NCBI RefSeq assembly: GCF_004310295.1
Contig: NZ_SISB01000002.1
Span: 62,001 to 126,000, forward strand
Direction of reading: 5' to 3'
Origin: Pseudomonas sp. BGI-2
GTDB taxonomy: Bacteria; Pseudomonadota; Gammaproteobacteria; Pseudomonadales; Pseudomonadaceae
DNA: 64,000 nucleotides
Shown here: positions 48,736-58,536 of the stretch, piece by piece
Layout of the letters: every line of letters starts with the position of its first letter
Numbering within the stretch: position 1 is the stretch's first letter
Program-made: the position numbers and the translations under genes
Notes under the pieces: generated by a model
The model's input: the letters and a program-made list of their open reading frames with translations, nothing else
Told to the model about the DNA's origin: nothing
Databases searched by the model: none

Positions 48736-51222
48736 ATGCCTGACCTGCTTGACCGCTACCCGCTGACGGCGGGCACTTATCACGAACTGCTCGACGACAG
48801 CGGCGCCGTGCGCCCGCACTGGCGTCGGTTGTTCGACCAATTGCAACGCAGCACGCCAGCGCAATTGGTGCAGCGTCAGGCCCTGTTGACCCGGCAGATC
48901 CAGGAAAACGGCGTGACCTACAACGTCTACGCCGACCCCAAGGGCGCCGATCGGCCGTGGGAACTGGACCTGCTGCCGCATGTGATTGCTGCGGATGAAT
49001 GGCAGCATTTATCGGCCGGGATCGCTCAGCGAGCTCGGTTGTTGAACGCCGTGTTGGCTGACCTTTACGGCCCTCAGCGGTTGATTGCCGAAGGACTGCT
49101 GCCGGTGGAACTGGTGTTCGGTCACAACAATTTCCTCTGGCCCTGTCAGGGCATTTCGCCGCCGGACGGGGCCTTTCTGCATTTGTATGCCGTCGATCTG
49201 GCGCGCACACCGGACGGCCGCTGGTGGGTGACGGCGGATCGGACTCAAGCGCCATCCGGTGCAGGATATGCGCTGGAAAACCGCACCATCGTGTCTCGGG
49301 CCTTTCCCGAGTTGTACCGCGACCTGAAGGTGCAGCATCTGGCCGGGTTCTTCCGCACGCTTCAGGAAACCCTCGCTCGTCAGGCGCCAGGCGATGATGA
49401 CGTGCCGCTGATCGTGCTGCTGACGCCGGGGCGTTTCAACGAAAGCTATTTCGAACATCTTTATCTGGCGCGCCAGCTCGGTTATCCACTGGTGGAAGGC
49501 GGCGATCTCACGGTGCGCGATGCCACGGTGTACCTGAAAACCCTCAGTGGCTTGCGCCGGGTTCACGCGATCATGCGTCGGCTCGATGACGACTTCTGCG
49601 ATCCGCTGGAGCTGCGGACCGACTCGGCCCTTGGCGTACCGGGCTTGCTCGAAGCTGTGCGGCAGGGGCGGGTGTTGGTGGCCAATGCCCTCGGTAGCGG
49701 TGTGTTGGAGTCGCCGGGGCTGCTGGGCTTTCTGCCGAAGATCAATCAATTCCTGTTCGGCGAAGAACTGATCCTTCCGTCCATTGCGACGTGGTGGTGT
49801 GGCGAAGCGCCGGTGCTGGCCCAGGCATTGGAAAAACTGCCGGAATTGCTGATCAAACCTGCGTTTCCGTCACAGAGCTTCGCACCTGTATTTGGCCGCG
49901 ATCTGAGTGAAAAACAGCGTCGGGCCTTGGCCGAGCGCATGCAAGCACGGCCTTACGCGTATGTTGCGCAAGAATTGGCGCAGTTGTCCCAGGCACCGAT
50001 CTGGCAGGCCGAGGACGGTCAACTGCAACCACGGGCCATCGGAATGCGTGTTTATGCGGTAGCCAGTCGCGACGGCTATCGAGTGCTGCCCGGCGGTTTG
50101 ACGCGGGTTGCCGCCGAAGCAGACGCCGAAGTGGTGTCGATGCAGCGCGGCGGTGCGAGCAAGGACACCTGGGTATTGGGGGATCGTCCTCCCAGCGGCG
50201 AGCAATGGAAAACCCAGCGCACGATCGGTGTGCATGACCTGGTTCGACGGGATCCGTACCTGCCGTCGCGGGTGGTCGAGAACCTGTTCTGGTTTGGCCG
50301 TTATTGCGAGCGTTGTGATGACAGCGCGCGACTGCTGCGGATCATGCTGGCGCGCTACGTCGATGGCGATGATCCGCAGGCCCTGGAAGCGGCGGTCGAT
50401 CTAGGGGAGCGGCTGAATCTGTTGCCAGACGAAGGCGAGTTGCCCGAGCGGTTGTTGGCCGCGCTACTGGGCGATGATTGGCCCTTCAGCCTGCGCTCCA
50501 ACCTGCAGCGTTTGCAGTGGGCGGCCTCGCAAGTGCGCGGCAAGCTCTCGCGGGAAAACTGGCAGGCGCTGGTGGAGTTGCAGCGCGAAGCCATGGAGCT
50601 GGAAACCGAAGAGCCGGATTTCGGCGAGTTGCTGGATTTCCTCAACCGGCTGGTGATGTCCCTGGCGGCGCTGTCCGGTTTTGCCTTGGACGACATGACC
50701 CGGGATGAAGGCTGGCGTTTCCTGATGATTGGCCGGCGGATCGAGCGATTGCAATTTCTCAGCGCCAGCCTGGCGGCGTTTCTGCGCGGTGCTGGCGCTT
50801 TCGATCAGGCCGGACTGGAATGGCTGCTGGAACTGGGTAACAGCAGCATCACCTATCGTTCGCGGTACTTGGCAGTGGCGCAGTTGATTCCGGTGCTTGA
50901 TCTTTTGCTGCTCGACGAGCAGAACCCTCACGCGGTGCTGTTCCAGTTGAAACTGGTGACCCGCACCCTGAAACGCTTGAACGACGATTTTGGTGCGCCT
51001 CGCGAAGCGGGTCTGCCACAACTGGTGGAGCGCTTGGCGCGCTTCGATCTGGGGTGCCTGGAGAATTCGCTGTTCGGCGAAGCCAGCGTTCGCGCGGCCA
51101 TCAACGGTCTGGCGGATTTGCTGCAAGAAATCGCCGATGCCAGCGGGCAAGTGTCGGATCGTCTGGCCTTGCGCCATTTCGCCCATGTCGATGATGTCAG
51201 CCAGCGCACGGTGTCTGTCTGA
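48736..51222 (+). CDS. Circularly permuted ATP-grasp/alpha-E domain protein
   Basis: An 828-residue protein. Residues about 1-480 form a circularly permuted ATP-grasp-type ligase region (VFGHNNFLWPCQGISPPDG, RRVHAIMRRLDDDFCDPLELR and GVPGLLEAVRQGRVLVAN). The remaining part, from about 505, is an alpha-E domain with RTIGVHDLVRRDPYLPSRVV, AENLFWFGRYCERCDDSARL-type sequence and WRFLMIGRRIERLQFL. It is a predicted amide ligase acting on an unknown acid and amine. The ATG at 48736 is chosen, 88 bases after the previous gene. It overlaps the next gene by one base. Confidence 0.88.
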   Translation: MPDLLDRYPLTAGTYHELLDDSGAVRPHWRRLFDQLQRSTPAQLVQRQALLTRQIQENGVTYNVYADPKGADRPWELDLLPHVIAADEWQHLSAGIAQRARLLNAVLADLYGPQRLIAEGLLPVELVFGHNNFLWPCQGISPPDGAFLHLYAVDLARTPDGRWWVTADRTQAPSGAGYALENRTIVSRAFPELYRDLKVQHLAGFFRTLQETLARQAPGDDDVPLIVLLTPGRFNESYFEHLYLARQLGYPLVEGGDLTVRDATVYLKTLSGLRRVHAIMRRLDDDFCDPLELRTDSALGVPGLLEAVRQGRVLVANALGSGVLESPGLLGFLPKINQFLFGEELILPSIATWWCGEAPVLAQALEKLPELLIKPAFPSQSFAPVFGRDLSEKQRRALAERMQARPYAYVAQELAQLSQAPIWQAEDGQLQPRAIGMRVYAVASRDGYRVLPGGLTRVAAEADAEVVSMQRGGASKDTWVLGDRPPSGEQWKTQRTIGVHDLVRRDPYLPSRVVENLFWFGRYCERCDDSARLLRIMLARYVDGDDPQALEAAVDLGERLNLLPDEGELPERLLAALLGDDWPFSLRSNLQRLQWAASQVRGKLSRENWQALVELQREAMELETEEPDFGELLDFLNRLVMSLAALSGFALDDMTRDEGWRFLMIGRRIERLQFLSASLAAFLRGAGAFDQAGLEWLLELGNSSITYRSRYLAVAQLIPVLDLLLLDEQNPHAVLFQLKLVTRTLKRLNDDFGAPREAGLPQLVERLARFDLGCLENSLFGEASVRAAINGLADLLQEIADASGQVSDRLALRHFAHVDDVSQRTVSV

Positions 51223-52112
51223 TGAGTGCCCATTACCAGATTCTCCACGACACCCATTATCACTACGACAGCCCGGTGTCCCTGGCCCAGCAACTCGCGC
51301 ACCTGTGGCCACGGGCATGCGCCTGGCAGCGCTGCACCGAGCAGCAATTACAGATCAGTCCCGACCCGACCTCGCGCCGGGATGAGCTGGATGTGTTTGG
51401 CAATCCGCTCACCCGGTTGGCGTTTGAGCGGCCGCACGTAGAATTGCTGGTCAACGCCCGGCTCACCGTCGAGGTGCTGGCCCGGCCAACGCTGAATTTC
51501 AATCAATCCCCCGCGTGGGAAGAAACCCGCAACGCGCTGACCTACAGCAGCCAGCCGCTTTCCCCTGAGTTGCTGGAAGCGTGCCGTTACCGGTTCGAAT
51601 CGCCCTACGTGCATTTGAAACGCAACTTTGTCGAATTCTCGGAAAGCTGTTTTCCATCGGGGCGACCTTTGTTGGTGGGCGTCCAGGCATTGATGGAGAA
51701 AATTTTCAGCGAATTCACCTTCGACGCAGAAGCGACCCAAGTGGCAACGCCGCTGGTGGAGGTGCTGGAACGTCGGCGCGGGGTTTGTCAGGACTTTGCC
51801 CATCTGATGCTCGCTTGCGTGCGCTCCCGTGGACTGGCGGCGCGTTACATCAGCGGCTATCTGCTGACCCAGCCACCACCCGGCCAGCCGCGACTGATCG
51901 GCGCCGATGCGTCGCATGCCTGGGTTTCAGTGTTTTGCCCGGTACTGGGCTGGGTCGATTTCGATCCGACCAACAATGTGCAACCGGCGCTGGAACACAT
52001 CACCCTGGCTTGGGGCCGGGATTTCTCCGATGTTTCGCCGTTGCGTGGGGTGATTCTGGGGGGCGGCAATCACGACCCCGAGGTCCGCGTCACCGTGATG
52101 CCATTGGAGTAA
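51222..52112 (+). CDS. Transglutaminase family protein
   Basis: A 296-residue protein with the N-terminal bacterial transglutaminase domain and a core containing the triad Cys189 (RRGVCQDFAHLML), His232 (ASHAWVSVF) and Asp248 (VDFDPTNN). Its start ATG shares a base with the previous stop (TGATG). With the two preceding genes it makes a three-gene unit; the two transglutaminase-like proteins flank the ligase. Likely activity is proteolysis or amide transfer on the ligase product (inference). Confidence 0.9.
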   Translation: MSAHYQILHDTHYHYDSPVSLAQQLAHLWPRACAWQRCTEQQLQISPDPTSRRDELDVFGNPLTRLAFERPHVELLVNARLTVEVLARPTLNFNQSPAWEETRNALTYSSQPLSPELLEACRYRFESPYVHLKRNFVEFSESCFPSGRPLLVGVQALMEKIFSEFTFDAEATQVATPLVEVLERRRGVCQDFAHLMLACVRSRGLAARYISGYLLTQPPPGQPRLIGADASHAWVSVFCPVLGWVDFDPTNNVQPALEHITLAWGRDFSDVSPLRGVILGGGNHDPEVRVTVMPLE

Positions 52113-52127
52113 GTAATACAGAACCCA

Positions 52128-52218
52128 TGTGAGAGCGGGCGTGCTCGCGAAAGCGGTGTGACAGGCGATATTAATATTGAATGACACACTGCTTTCGCGA
52201 GCAAGCCCGCTCCCACAG
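52128..52218. repeat. Repeat pair (family B, GAGCGGGC/GCTTGC type)
   Basis: Inverted units with core GAGCGGGCnTGCTCGCGAAAG and its complement, separated by about 45 bases. It is distinct from the CTCGCTCC family. Confidence 0.8.
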
Positions 52219-52264
52219 GGGATTTGGTATAAATTCTGGAGGGGTATTTCAGAGGGGACTGTGA

Positions 52265-52288
52265 GGGTCAGCAAGGAACTGCTGACCC
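52265..52288 (-). terminator. Palindrome downstream of the small basic protein gene
   Basis: Perfect arms GGGTCAGC/GCTGACCC with an 8-base loop, 50 bases past the stop on the minus strand; no U tract. Confidence 0.35.
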
Positions 52289-52336
52289 TGGACACAGATC
52301 CGGTGGGCCTGATCAGATCATCGGGCCCTGAGGGTC

Positions 52337-52525
52337 TCAGGCGTCGGGCGCCTGATCTTTCGGTGCTTCAGTTTCTTCTGTAGCCACTTCGCCTTCGGCA
52401 TCCGGGTTCAGTGCTGCTGCTTCTTCTTCAGCTGTAGCTTTCTTGCGCTGAAGCTTTTCCTCTTTCTTCTGCTCCTTGGCCAAGTCTCTCTGACGTTTGG
52501 CGAAGGAATAATTAGGTTTAGCCAT
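52337..52525 (-). CDS. Small conserved Lys/Glu-rich hypothetical protein
   Basis: 62 residues, N-terminus MAKPNYSFAKRQRDLAKEQK, basic, then a Glu/Ala/Pro-rich acidic tail. Such short proteins are found widely in pseudomonads and have no known function. The start at 52525 has a GAGG element about 8 bases upstream; the longer frame to 52642 overlaps the next gene. The protein is probably largely disordered. Confidence 0.7.
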   Translation of the reverse strand: MAKPNYSFAKRQRDLAKEQKKEEKLQRKKATAEEEAAALNPDAEGEVATEETEAPKDQAPDA

Positions 52526-52593
52526 GGGCGATCCTCTGGGGTCGAAGGTGAGGTTGAGCGGCGCATATTCTGCCCTGTATCGGTGCCGAGCCG

Positions 52594-53181
52594 TTAGCTG
52601 GGTTTTTGCTCTGTCCACTTCGGCACCACTGTCGGCTGCCAAGCGTCGAGGGCATCGAGCAGGGTTTGCGGCGATTCGCTCACTTGCAGCATGTCACGGT
52701 GCGCATCGCGAACGAAGCCTTCGCCGACGATATGATCAAGAAAACCGGTCAATTTACTGTAGAAACCGTTCACTTCCAGCAGACCGAGCGGTTTGCCGTG
52801 GTAGCCGAGCTGGCCCCAGGTCCAGACTTCGAACAGTTCTTCCAGTGTGCCCAGGCCGCCGGGCAGCGCGATGAATGCGTCGCTGAGCTCGGCCATCCGC
52901 GCCTTGCGCGCATGCATGCCGTCGACCACTTCCAGGCGAGTCAGGCCACTGTGGCCGATTTCCTTGTCTTTGAGGCTTTGCGGGATGATCCCGATCACTT
53001 CACCGCCGGCCGCCAGTGCCGCATCGGCGACGATGCCCATCAGCCCGACGGCGCCGCCGCCATAGACCAGTGTCAGCTTGCGTTCAGCCAGTGCTCGCCC
53101 CAGGGCGACAGCCGCTTCACGATAAGCCGGGTTGGTGCCGGTGCTGGCACCGCAAAATACACAAACGGACGCTAAAGACAT
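52594..53181 (-). CDS. LOG family/TIGR00730 Rossmann protein
   Basis: 195-residue Rossmann-like protein. Motifs [10 protein letters not shown] (phosphate loop), [12 protein letters not shown] and the signature [12 protein letters not shown]. Family members are nucleotide 5'-monophosphate phosphoribohydrolases (cytokinin-activating LOG in plants). The bacterial substrate here is unknown. The cytokinin role is an annotation of relatives, not a claim about this strain. Confidence 0.9.
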   Translation of the reverse strand: MSLASVCVFCGASTGTNPAYREAAVALGRALAERKLTLVYGGGAVGLMGIVADAALAAGGEVIGIIPQSLKDKEIGHSGLTRLEVVDGMHARKARMAELSDAFIALPGGLGTLEELFEVWTWGQLGYHGKPLGLLEVNGFYSKLTGFLDHIVGEGFVRDAHRDMLQVSESPQTLLDALDAWQPTVVPKWTEQKPS

Positions 53182-53240
53182 GCCTTACTCCATGGTCAGG
53201 ATGGCCACAGAGTAAAGGCAGGCGCGCGGCGCTCCAAGGT

Positions 53241-53330
53241 CTAAACTTCGCGTTCAGGTGTTTCACAGGTGCCGCTGGCGCCACAGGCATAAGCGGCGAG
53301 CAAACTGCGCAACAGACTATTAAAGGACAT
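53241..53330 (-). CDS. Possible 29-residue small protein
   Basis: A short frame, MSFNSLLRSLLAAYACGASG then TCETPEREV, with GGAG 8 bases before the ATG. It has two Cys residues and a hydrophobic helix. It lies 59 bases upstream of the LOG gene on the same strand. No known family was recognised; the clear ribosome site is the main evidence. The 343 bases between the LOG start and azurin hold nothing else I can call besides promoter-like sequence. Confidence 0.35.
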   Translation of the reverse strand: MSFNSLLRSLLAAYACGASGTCETPEREV

Positions 53331-53438
53331 GACAGGCGCTCCAGATGAGGGATGACGCCCTGATGATAGGGCCGGGCCAGACGTCTGGCTGGTAGATTGT
53401 TTCGATAGGTGTCATAGCCCGAAAGTTGTATACAATTT

Positions 53439-53452
53439 TTGATTCAGGTCAT
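53439..53452 (+). promoter_or_regulatory. Degenerate Anr/FNR-like site upstream of azu
   Basis: TTGAT-TCAG-GTCAT: a perfect left half (TTGAT) and a right half at 3 of 5, 70 bases before azu. Azurin in Pseudomonas is known to be Anr-regulated; assignment here is weak. Confidence 0.3.
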
Positions 53453-53524
53453 AGGAACTTGCGAAGTTTTCAGGCAGTCTTCTGTCCATTCGCACTTTTG
53501 TTAACCCTGCCTTGGAGATTCACC

Positions 53525-53971
53525 ATGTTTGCCAAACTTGTTGCGGTATCCCTGCTGACACTGGCCAGCAGCCAACTGATGGCTGCCGAATGCAAGGTCA
53601 CTGTCGACTCCACCGATCAGATGTCCTTCAACACCAAGGCCATCGAAATCGACAAAAGCTGCAAGACGTTCACCGTTGAACTGACTCACTCCGGCAGCTT
53701 GCCGAAGAACGTCATGGGCCATAACTGGGTGCTGAGCAAAGAAGCTGATATGCAGCCGATCGCCACCGCGGGCCTGGCCGCTGGCATCGACAAGCAATAC
53801 TTGCCGGAAGGTGATGCTCGCATCATCGCCCACACCAAAATCATTGGTGCCAAGGAAACCGATTCGGTGACCTTCGACGTGTCGAAGCTCGATGCCAACG
53901 AGAAGTACGGCTTCTTCTGCTCATTCCCGGGCCACATCTCGATGATGAAAGGTACGGTTACCCTGAAATAA
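53525..53971 (+). CDS. azu: Azurin
   Basis: Periplasmic blue copper electron carrier. The 148-residue precursor has a signal peptide ([20 protein letters not shown]) cleaved before AECKV, giving a 128-residue mature protein. Copper ligands in mature numbering are Gly45-His46 (MGHNW), Cys112, His117 (FCSFPGH) and Met121. The disulfide Cys3-Cys26 is present. TTGGAG is 9 bases upstream of the ATG. It serves in respiratory or denitrifying electron transfer. Confidence 0.97.
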   Translation: MFAKLVAVSLLTLASSQLMAAECKVTVDSTDQMSFNTKAIEIDKSCKTFTVELTHSGSLPKNVMGHNWVLSKEADMQPIATAGLAAGIDKQYLPEGDARIIAHTKIIGAKETDSVTFDVSKLDANEKYGFFCSFPGHISMMKGTVTLK

Positions 53972-53986
53972 TCGATTCGAGCTCAT

Positions 53987-54017
53987 AAAAAAGCGTCCCG
54001 ATCGGGACGCTTTTTTT
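53987..54017 (+). terminator. Rho-independent terminator after azu
   Basis: Stem AGCGTCCCGATCGGGACGCT with a long T run. Confidence 0.9.
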
Positions 54018-54046
54018 GTGCCTGATATTTGACCGTGTCATTGTTC

Positions 54047-54113
54047 TTCGCGGGCAAGCCTCGCTCCTACAAGGACAGCGCTGTACCTGTAGGAGCGAGG
54101 CTTGCCCGCGAAG
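54047..54113. repeat. REP-type inverted repeat pair (family A)
   Basis: Inverted REP units between azu and the convergent nadE. Confidence 0.85.
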
Positions 54114-54137
54114 GCGTCGGTACAGACGCCACCGCCC

Positions 54138-54965
54138 TTATGGCGCGAACGGCATCACCCGCTTGTGATGCGTCTTTTTATACGTATCACAAATAATCTT
54201 GAACGCTTCCTCCCGCACCGGCTGGCCGTGCAGGAATGCGTCGATCTCGGCGTAGGTCACGCCGTGGGACGCTTCGTCCGGTTTGCCCGGTGAAAGGTCT
54301 TCAAGGTCGGCCGTCGGGATTTTTTCCACTAGCGATTCCGGCGCGCCGAAACTGCGGGCGATGTCTCGAACCTGGTTTTTCACCAGACCGCTCAACGGGG
54401 CCAGGTCGCAGGCACCATCACCGAACTTGGTGAAGAAACCCATCACCGCTTCCGCCGCGTGGTCGGTTCCGATCACCAGGCCCTGTGCCGCGCCGGCGAT
54501 GGTGTACTGGGCGACCATGCGCATCCGCGCCTTGGTGTTGCCGAGTACGAAATCCACCGAGACCGCGTGCTTGCCTTCGAAGGCCGCCACTTCATTGGCC
54601 AGGTATTTCACTGCCGGGCCGATGTTCACGGTGTGACGTTCGTCCGGGGCGATGAAATCCACCGAGGCCTGGGCGTCGTGTTCGTCGAACTGGGTTTCGT
54701 ACGGCAGACGCACGGCGATGAATTTGTAGCTTTTGTCGCTGGTTTGCTCGCGCAGTTCACGCATGGCGCGTTGGGCCAGCAGGCCGGCGGTCAGGGAGTC
54801 GACGCCGCCGCTGATGCCGAGGACCAGGGTCTTGAGCCCGGAATTGACCAGGCAATCCTGAATGAAGCTGATACGCCGGGCGACTTCGGCCTCGAGGGCG
54901 GCATGGTCGGCGAACGGCGGTTGAACGTTAAGCTGCTCAGCAATCTCACGCTGTACGGCTTGCAT
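54138..54965 (-). CDS. nadE: Ammonia-dependent NAD+ synthetase
   Basis: Amidates nicotinic acid adenine dinucleotide to NAD+. The 275-residue protein has the ATP pyrophosphatase loop [25 protein letters not shown] and [29 protein letters not shown]. It lacks a glutaminase domain, so it uses ammonia. The start ATG at 54965 is 5 bases after the pncB stop, hence an operon. It is the last gene of the NAD unit. Confidence 0.96.
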   Translation of the reverse strand: MQAVQREIAEQLNVQPPFADHAALEAEVARRISFIQDCLVNSGLKTLVLGISGGVDSLTAGLLAQRAMRELREQTSDKSYKFIAVRLPYETQFDEHDAQASVDFIAPDERHTVNIGPAVKYLANEVAAFEGKHAVSVDFVLGNTKARMRMVAQYTIAGAAQGLVIGTDHAAEAVMGFFTKFGDGACDLAPLSGLVKNQVRDIARSFGAPESLVEKIPTADLEDLSPGKPDEASHGVTYAEIDAFLHGQPVREEAFKIICDTYKKTHHKRVMPFAP

Positions 54966-54969
54966 GAAT

Positions 54970-56205
54970 TCACTCCTTGCTAGTTGTGCCAAATGTGCTG
55001 GAAAGGGCGGCAGGTACTTTGAAAACGTGTCGCAAATAGGCGACGAAATTCGGGTCTTTGCAGTGAGTCTTGCCAGGCTCATCGGAAATCTTTGCCACGG
55101 GCTGGCCGTTGCAGGCCGCCATTTTAAGCACGATGCTCATCGGTTCGACACCCGGAATATCGCACGTCAGGTTAGTCCCGATACCGAAACTGACATTGAT
55201 CCGCCCGCGCAACGCCCGGAATATTTCCAGAGATTTGGGCAGTGTCAGGCTGTCGGAGAACACCAGCGTCTTGCTCATCGGGTCGATGCCGAGCTTGTGG
55301 TAGTGAGCGATGGCCTTTTCCGCCCAGATCACCGGGTCGCCGGAATCGTGGCGCAAACCGTCAAAAAGCTTGGCGAAATACAGGTCGAAATCGTTGAGGA
55401 AAGCATCCGTGGTAATGCAGTCGGTGAGGGCGATCCCCAGCAGGCCGCGGTACTCGCGGACCCAGCAATCGAGGGCGGCAATCTGGCTGTCGATCAGCCG
55501 AGGGCCGAGTTGCTGGTGCGCCATGATCCATTCGTGGGCCATGGTGCCCAAAGGCTTCATGTCCAGCTCCCGTGACAGATGCACGTTGCTGGTGCCGACG
55601 AAACGCCCGGGGAAATCATGCTTGAGCACGTTCACCACTTCTTCCTGCACGCGGTACGAAAAGCGCCGACGGGTGCCGAAATCGGCTACCTGCAATTCGG
55701 ATAATTCGTCCGCACTGGCGTTGGCGGTGAGCCAGTCGAACTTGCGGTAGAGCTGCTCGCGGGCCTGTTCCAGAACGATTTCGCGGTAGCGATAGCGGTT
55801 GCGCACTTCGCTGACGATGGACAGCAGCGGCACTTCAAACAGGATCACATGCAGCCATGGCCCGCGCAGACGGATGAACAGCTCGCCGTTTTCAATCCCG
55901 GTGTGAACGTAGCGCAGGTTGAAGCGGAACAGCCCGAGAAAACGCAAGAAGTCCGGCTTCATGAAGCTGATGCGCTCCATGAAACTCAACTGGTCGGCGC
56001 TCAGGCTCAACTCGGCCAGCCGCTCGATCTGGAAGCGGATCTCCGCCAGATACGGACGCAGATCCTCACTGTTGCGGCAACGAAACTCCCATTCGACGTC
56101 CACGTTCGGGTAGTTGTGCAGCACCGCCTGCATCATCGTCAGTTTGTAGAAGTCGGTGTCGAGCAGGTTCTGCACGATGCGATCGCCAAACACGCTCTCG
56201 CTCAT
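54970..56205 (-). CDS. pncB: Nicotinate phosphoribosyltransferase
   Basis: Makes nicotinate mononucleotide from nicotinate and PRPP, the Preiss-Handler salvage entry. The 411-residue protein opens [20 protein letters not shown] and contains [22 protein letters not shown] and [16 protein letters not shown] segments. The ATG at 56205 ([12 protein letters not shown]) has GGAG 8 bases upstream; the frame upstream to 56328 lacks such a site. nadE follows, so nicotinate is carried to NAD in one operon. Confidence 0.94.
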   Translation of the reverse strand: MSESVFGDRIVQNLLDTDFYKLTMMQAVLHNYPNVDVEWEFRCRNSEDLRPYLAEIRFQIERLAELSLSADQLSFMERISFMKPDFLRFLGLFRFNLRYVHTGIENGELFIRLRGPWLHVILFEVPLLSIVSEVRNRYRYREIVLEQAREQLYRKFDWLTANASADELSELQVADFGTRRRFSYRVQEEVVNVLKHDFPGRFVGTSNVHLSRELDMKPLGTMAHEWIMAHQQLGPRLIDSQIAALDCWVREYRGLLGIALTDCITTDAFLNDFDLYFAKLFDGLRHDSGDPVIWAEKAIAHYHKLGIDPMSKTLVFSDSLTLPKSLEIFRALRGRINVSFGIGTNLTCDIPGVEPMSIVLKMAACNGQPVAKISDEPGKTHCKDPNFVAYLRHVFKVPAALSSTFGTTSKE

Positions 56206-56328
56206 AACGCGGTTCTCCAGACGGGCCGCGCGTTGCGCGGTATCAATCAATGGCGCTAGTGGCGCATATCCCACGTGAAGATTGCCAGCGATTTTTTGTT
56301 TTGCGCCGGCTCTTGCCTCTGACGCCAT

Positions 56329-56513
56329 CTATGCTTTGCTGCCAGAAGCCTCGTCCGTTTCGGTATACCCATCAAGCGCGGCTTGAATGACGGCCTCAAG
56401 ACGCTCCCAGCTGTTCAATACTCTGCGAGCAGGGAATGGCGAGGAACGAGGTTTGTTTCAACCGCTTTGATCATTGCTGCCCTGAGCATTTCATAAGTTG
56501 CTGTTTCAGGCAT
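56329..56513 (-). pseudogene. Frameshifted small hypothetical gene
   Basis: An ATG at 56513 with AGGGGAAG upstream opens the frame MPETATYEMLRAAMIKAVET, which stops early at TGA. Shifting frame near 56453 gives a continuous ending with RRVLNSWERLEAVIQAALDG, to a TAG at 56329. The length is not a multiple of 3, consistent with a one-base indel. No family recognised. It overlaps no other gene and occupies part of the 383-base gap before the next small gene. Confidence 0.4.
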
Positions 56514-56588
56514 GGGTGAACTTCCCCTTGAAGGTGATTTGCTCCATTGCGTCCACTCCATCCTGAAGTAACACATAAACGGGAAGTA

Positions 56589-56774
56589 TCAGCGATACAG
56601 ATCCGAGTCGTTGGTGTGCTTGATGGTTACGGACGTCAACGTGTCCAGAAGGCCGACAGCCGCGCGAATTCTGAAAAAGGCATCTTCGAATAACTGGTTG
56701 GGTGCGGCATGTGAGTCTATGAAGTAAGTGGGTGTATCGGTCGCATTGGTTTTAAGTGGGAAATAGCGATTCAT
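56589..56774 (-). CDS. Small hypothetical protein
   Basis: 61 residues (MNRYFPLKTNATDTPTYFID start), neutral, ending SDLYR. The helical segment QLFEDAFFRIRAAVGLLDTL vaguely recalls the short DUF3077-type proteins of pseudomonads, but the match is not firm. GAGGA lies before the ATG. Upstream is 130 bases of AT-rich sequence. Confidence 0.5.
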   Translation of the reverse strand: MNRYFPLKTNATDTPTYFIDSHAAPNQLFEDAFFRIRAAVGLLDTLTSVTIKHTNDSDLYR

Positions 56775-56905
56775 GTCGAGACATCCTCAAGATTTTTTTG
56801 ACGTCATAAATCAAAGAACGGTTTGTTCTTCAATAAGAGTTGATAGGGGGCATTTACTAAGTTGCTGAGCCATTACTGAAACGAATGGCTCAGCAGTCGG
56901 CTAAC

Positions 56906-58366
56906 TCAAGCAGATTGCGTGCTTGCTCCGCTGGAAACCGGCGTTGCACTGCGATTTGCCATGTGTGGAGCTCCTGACTGCGGGGGCCACGCCAGAGGAT
57001 CGAGGTCCAGATCAAGAAACTTGCTGGAATCGAAGATCGGCGTCTTTATCCCGGCGCGACGCTGATTGTCGTAATCTCGCAAGATTCGCATGCAAATTTT
57101 AAACAGCAGCGCCATGGCTACAAGATTGACCAGCGCCAGCAAAGTCATGGTGATGTCGGCGAAAGCGAGTACGGTCGAAAGATCTTCGACCGATCCCCAG
57201 AACACCAAGACCAACACCATCGAGCGATATAACAACAATGTTTTTCGAGGGGTGCCAAACATAAACCGGAGGCTGTTCTCCCCCAGGTAATAGTTGTAAA
57301 GCATTGCCGTGAATACGAACAATGCCAGCACCACGCTGATGAACATGCGCCCCCATTCACCGACCACTGCAGCCAACGAATTTTGTGCCAGCGCGACTCC
57401 GTCGCCTTCAAATCCCGGTGAGTAGAAACCTGAAAGCAAAATGAGTAATGCAGTGCAGGTGCAGATCACGAATGTGTCGACGAACACGCTGAATGCTTGC
57501 ACCACACCTTGTGCTGCCGGATGGTCGATTTTCGCCACCGAAGCAACATTGGGAGCGCTACCTAGTCCCGCCTCGTTGGAAAACACACCACGCCTTACAC
57601 CCATGATGATTGCGCTCCCGAGCAATCCACCAAAAACCTGATCCAGACCGAATGCGCTTCTTATGATAGTCATCAGCATTGCGGGAACCTGATCAAACTG
57701 CAGCACGATCACGTACCCCGTCACTCCGATGTAAGCGAGCACCTTCAGGGGGACTAACAAGTCGGCCACCGAAGCTATTCGCTTTATCCCTCCAATAAAA
57801 ACTGCTCCGAGCAGCAACGACAACGCGAGCCCCGACCACATGGGCGCCAAGCCGAAAGCGTCTTTGAGGGAGTGCGATACTGCATGAGATTCAAGACCAT
57901 TGATTGCAAATCCAAACGTCACCAACAGTAGAAGCGCTGCAATGATTCCGAGCCCGCGTTTGTTTAGCCCGTGCTGGATGTACCAGGAGGGTCCACCTCG
58001 ATACAGGCCATTTCCATCGCTGCGTTTGTAGAGCTGGCCCAGCGTACATTCGAAGAAGCTGCTCGACATGCCTAGCAAGGCTGTCATCCACATCCAGAAC
58101 ACCGCGCCGGGCCCGCCCATGCTCACGGCAATCCCGACCCCGACGATATTGCCGGTACCCACCCGCCCGGCAAGACTGAGGGTCAATGCCTGAAACGCGC
58201 TCAAATGATGGCCACCGGTGCGCCAACTGCCCTGCAGGACAGAGAACGCATGCAGGAAGTATCTGAACTGGACGAATCTTGATCGTATGGTGAAGTAGCT
58301 ACCCAGTCCGAGGACTACAGGAATCAAAACCTTTCCCGAGAGAAAGTCGTTGATGACGTCTAGCAT
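56906..58366 (-). CDS. AGCS family sodium:amino-acid (alanine/glycine) symporter
   Basis: A 486-residue inner-membrane protein with about ten helices. Family motifs: LAGRVGTGNIVGVGIAVSMG near 66-85, GPGAVFWMW, MSSSFFECTLGQLYK and GVRRGVFSNEAGLGSAP near 265. The AGCS family carries alanine, glycine or related amino acids with sodium. The substrate here is not certain. It is divergent from a probable regulator. Confidence 0.92.
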   Translation of the reverse strand: MLDVINDFLSGKVLIPVVLGLGSYFTIRSRFVQFRYFLHAFSVLQGSWRTGGHHLSAFQALTLSLAGRVGTGNIVGVGIAVSMGGPGAVFWMWMTALLGMSSSFFECTLGQLYKRSDGNGLYRGGPSWYIQHGLNKRGLGIIAALLLLVTFGFAINGLESHAVSHSLKDAFGLAPMWSGLALSLLLGAVFIGGIKRIASVADLLVPLKVLAYIGVTGYVIVLQFDQVPAMLMTIIRSAFGLDQVFGGLLGSAIIMGVRRGVFSNEAGLGSAPNVASVAKIDHPAAQGVVQAFSVFVDTFVICTCTALLILLSGFYSPGFEGDGVALAQNSLAAVVGEWGRMFISVVLALFVFTAMLYNYYLGENSLRFMFGTPRKTLLLYRSMVLVLVFWGSVEDLSTVLAFADITMTLLALVNLVAMALLFKICMRILRDYDNQRRAGIKTPIFDSSKFLDLDLDPLAWPPQSGAPHMANRSATPVSSGASTQSA

Positions 58367-58536
58367 TCAAAGCTCCTTGCTAAGTGCTGGCGAGTTGTTG
58401 GCATAGCCAAATCCCGAAGCCTTTCGGGACCCGTAATATCCAGCCATATTTCCCTGAGCGCAATTTCGCTAGTTGCTTAAAAGTGATGCGAGTTGCTGCT
58501 ATGGTTGCGCCTTCTCAACCTGTTTCAAGGATATTT

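Noticed and set aside
56589..56774. DUF3077 protein
   Set aside because: Only a vague resemblance in one helix; kept as hypothetical.
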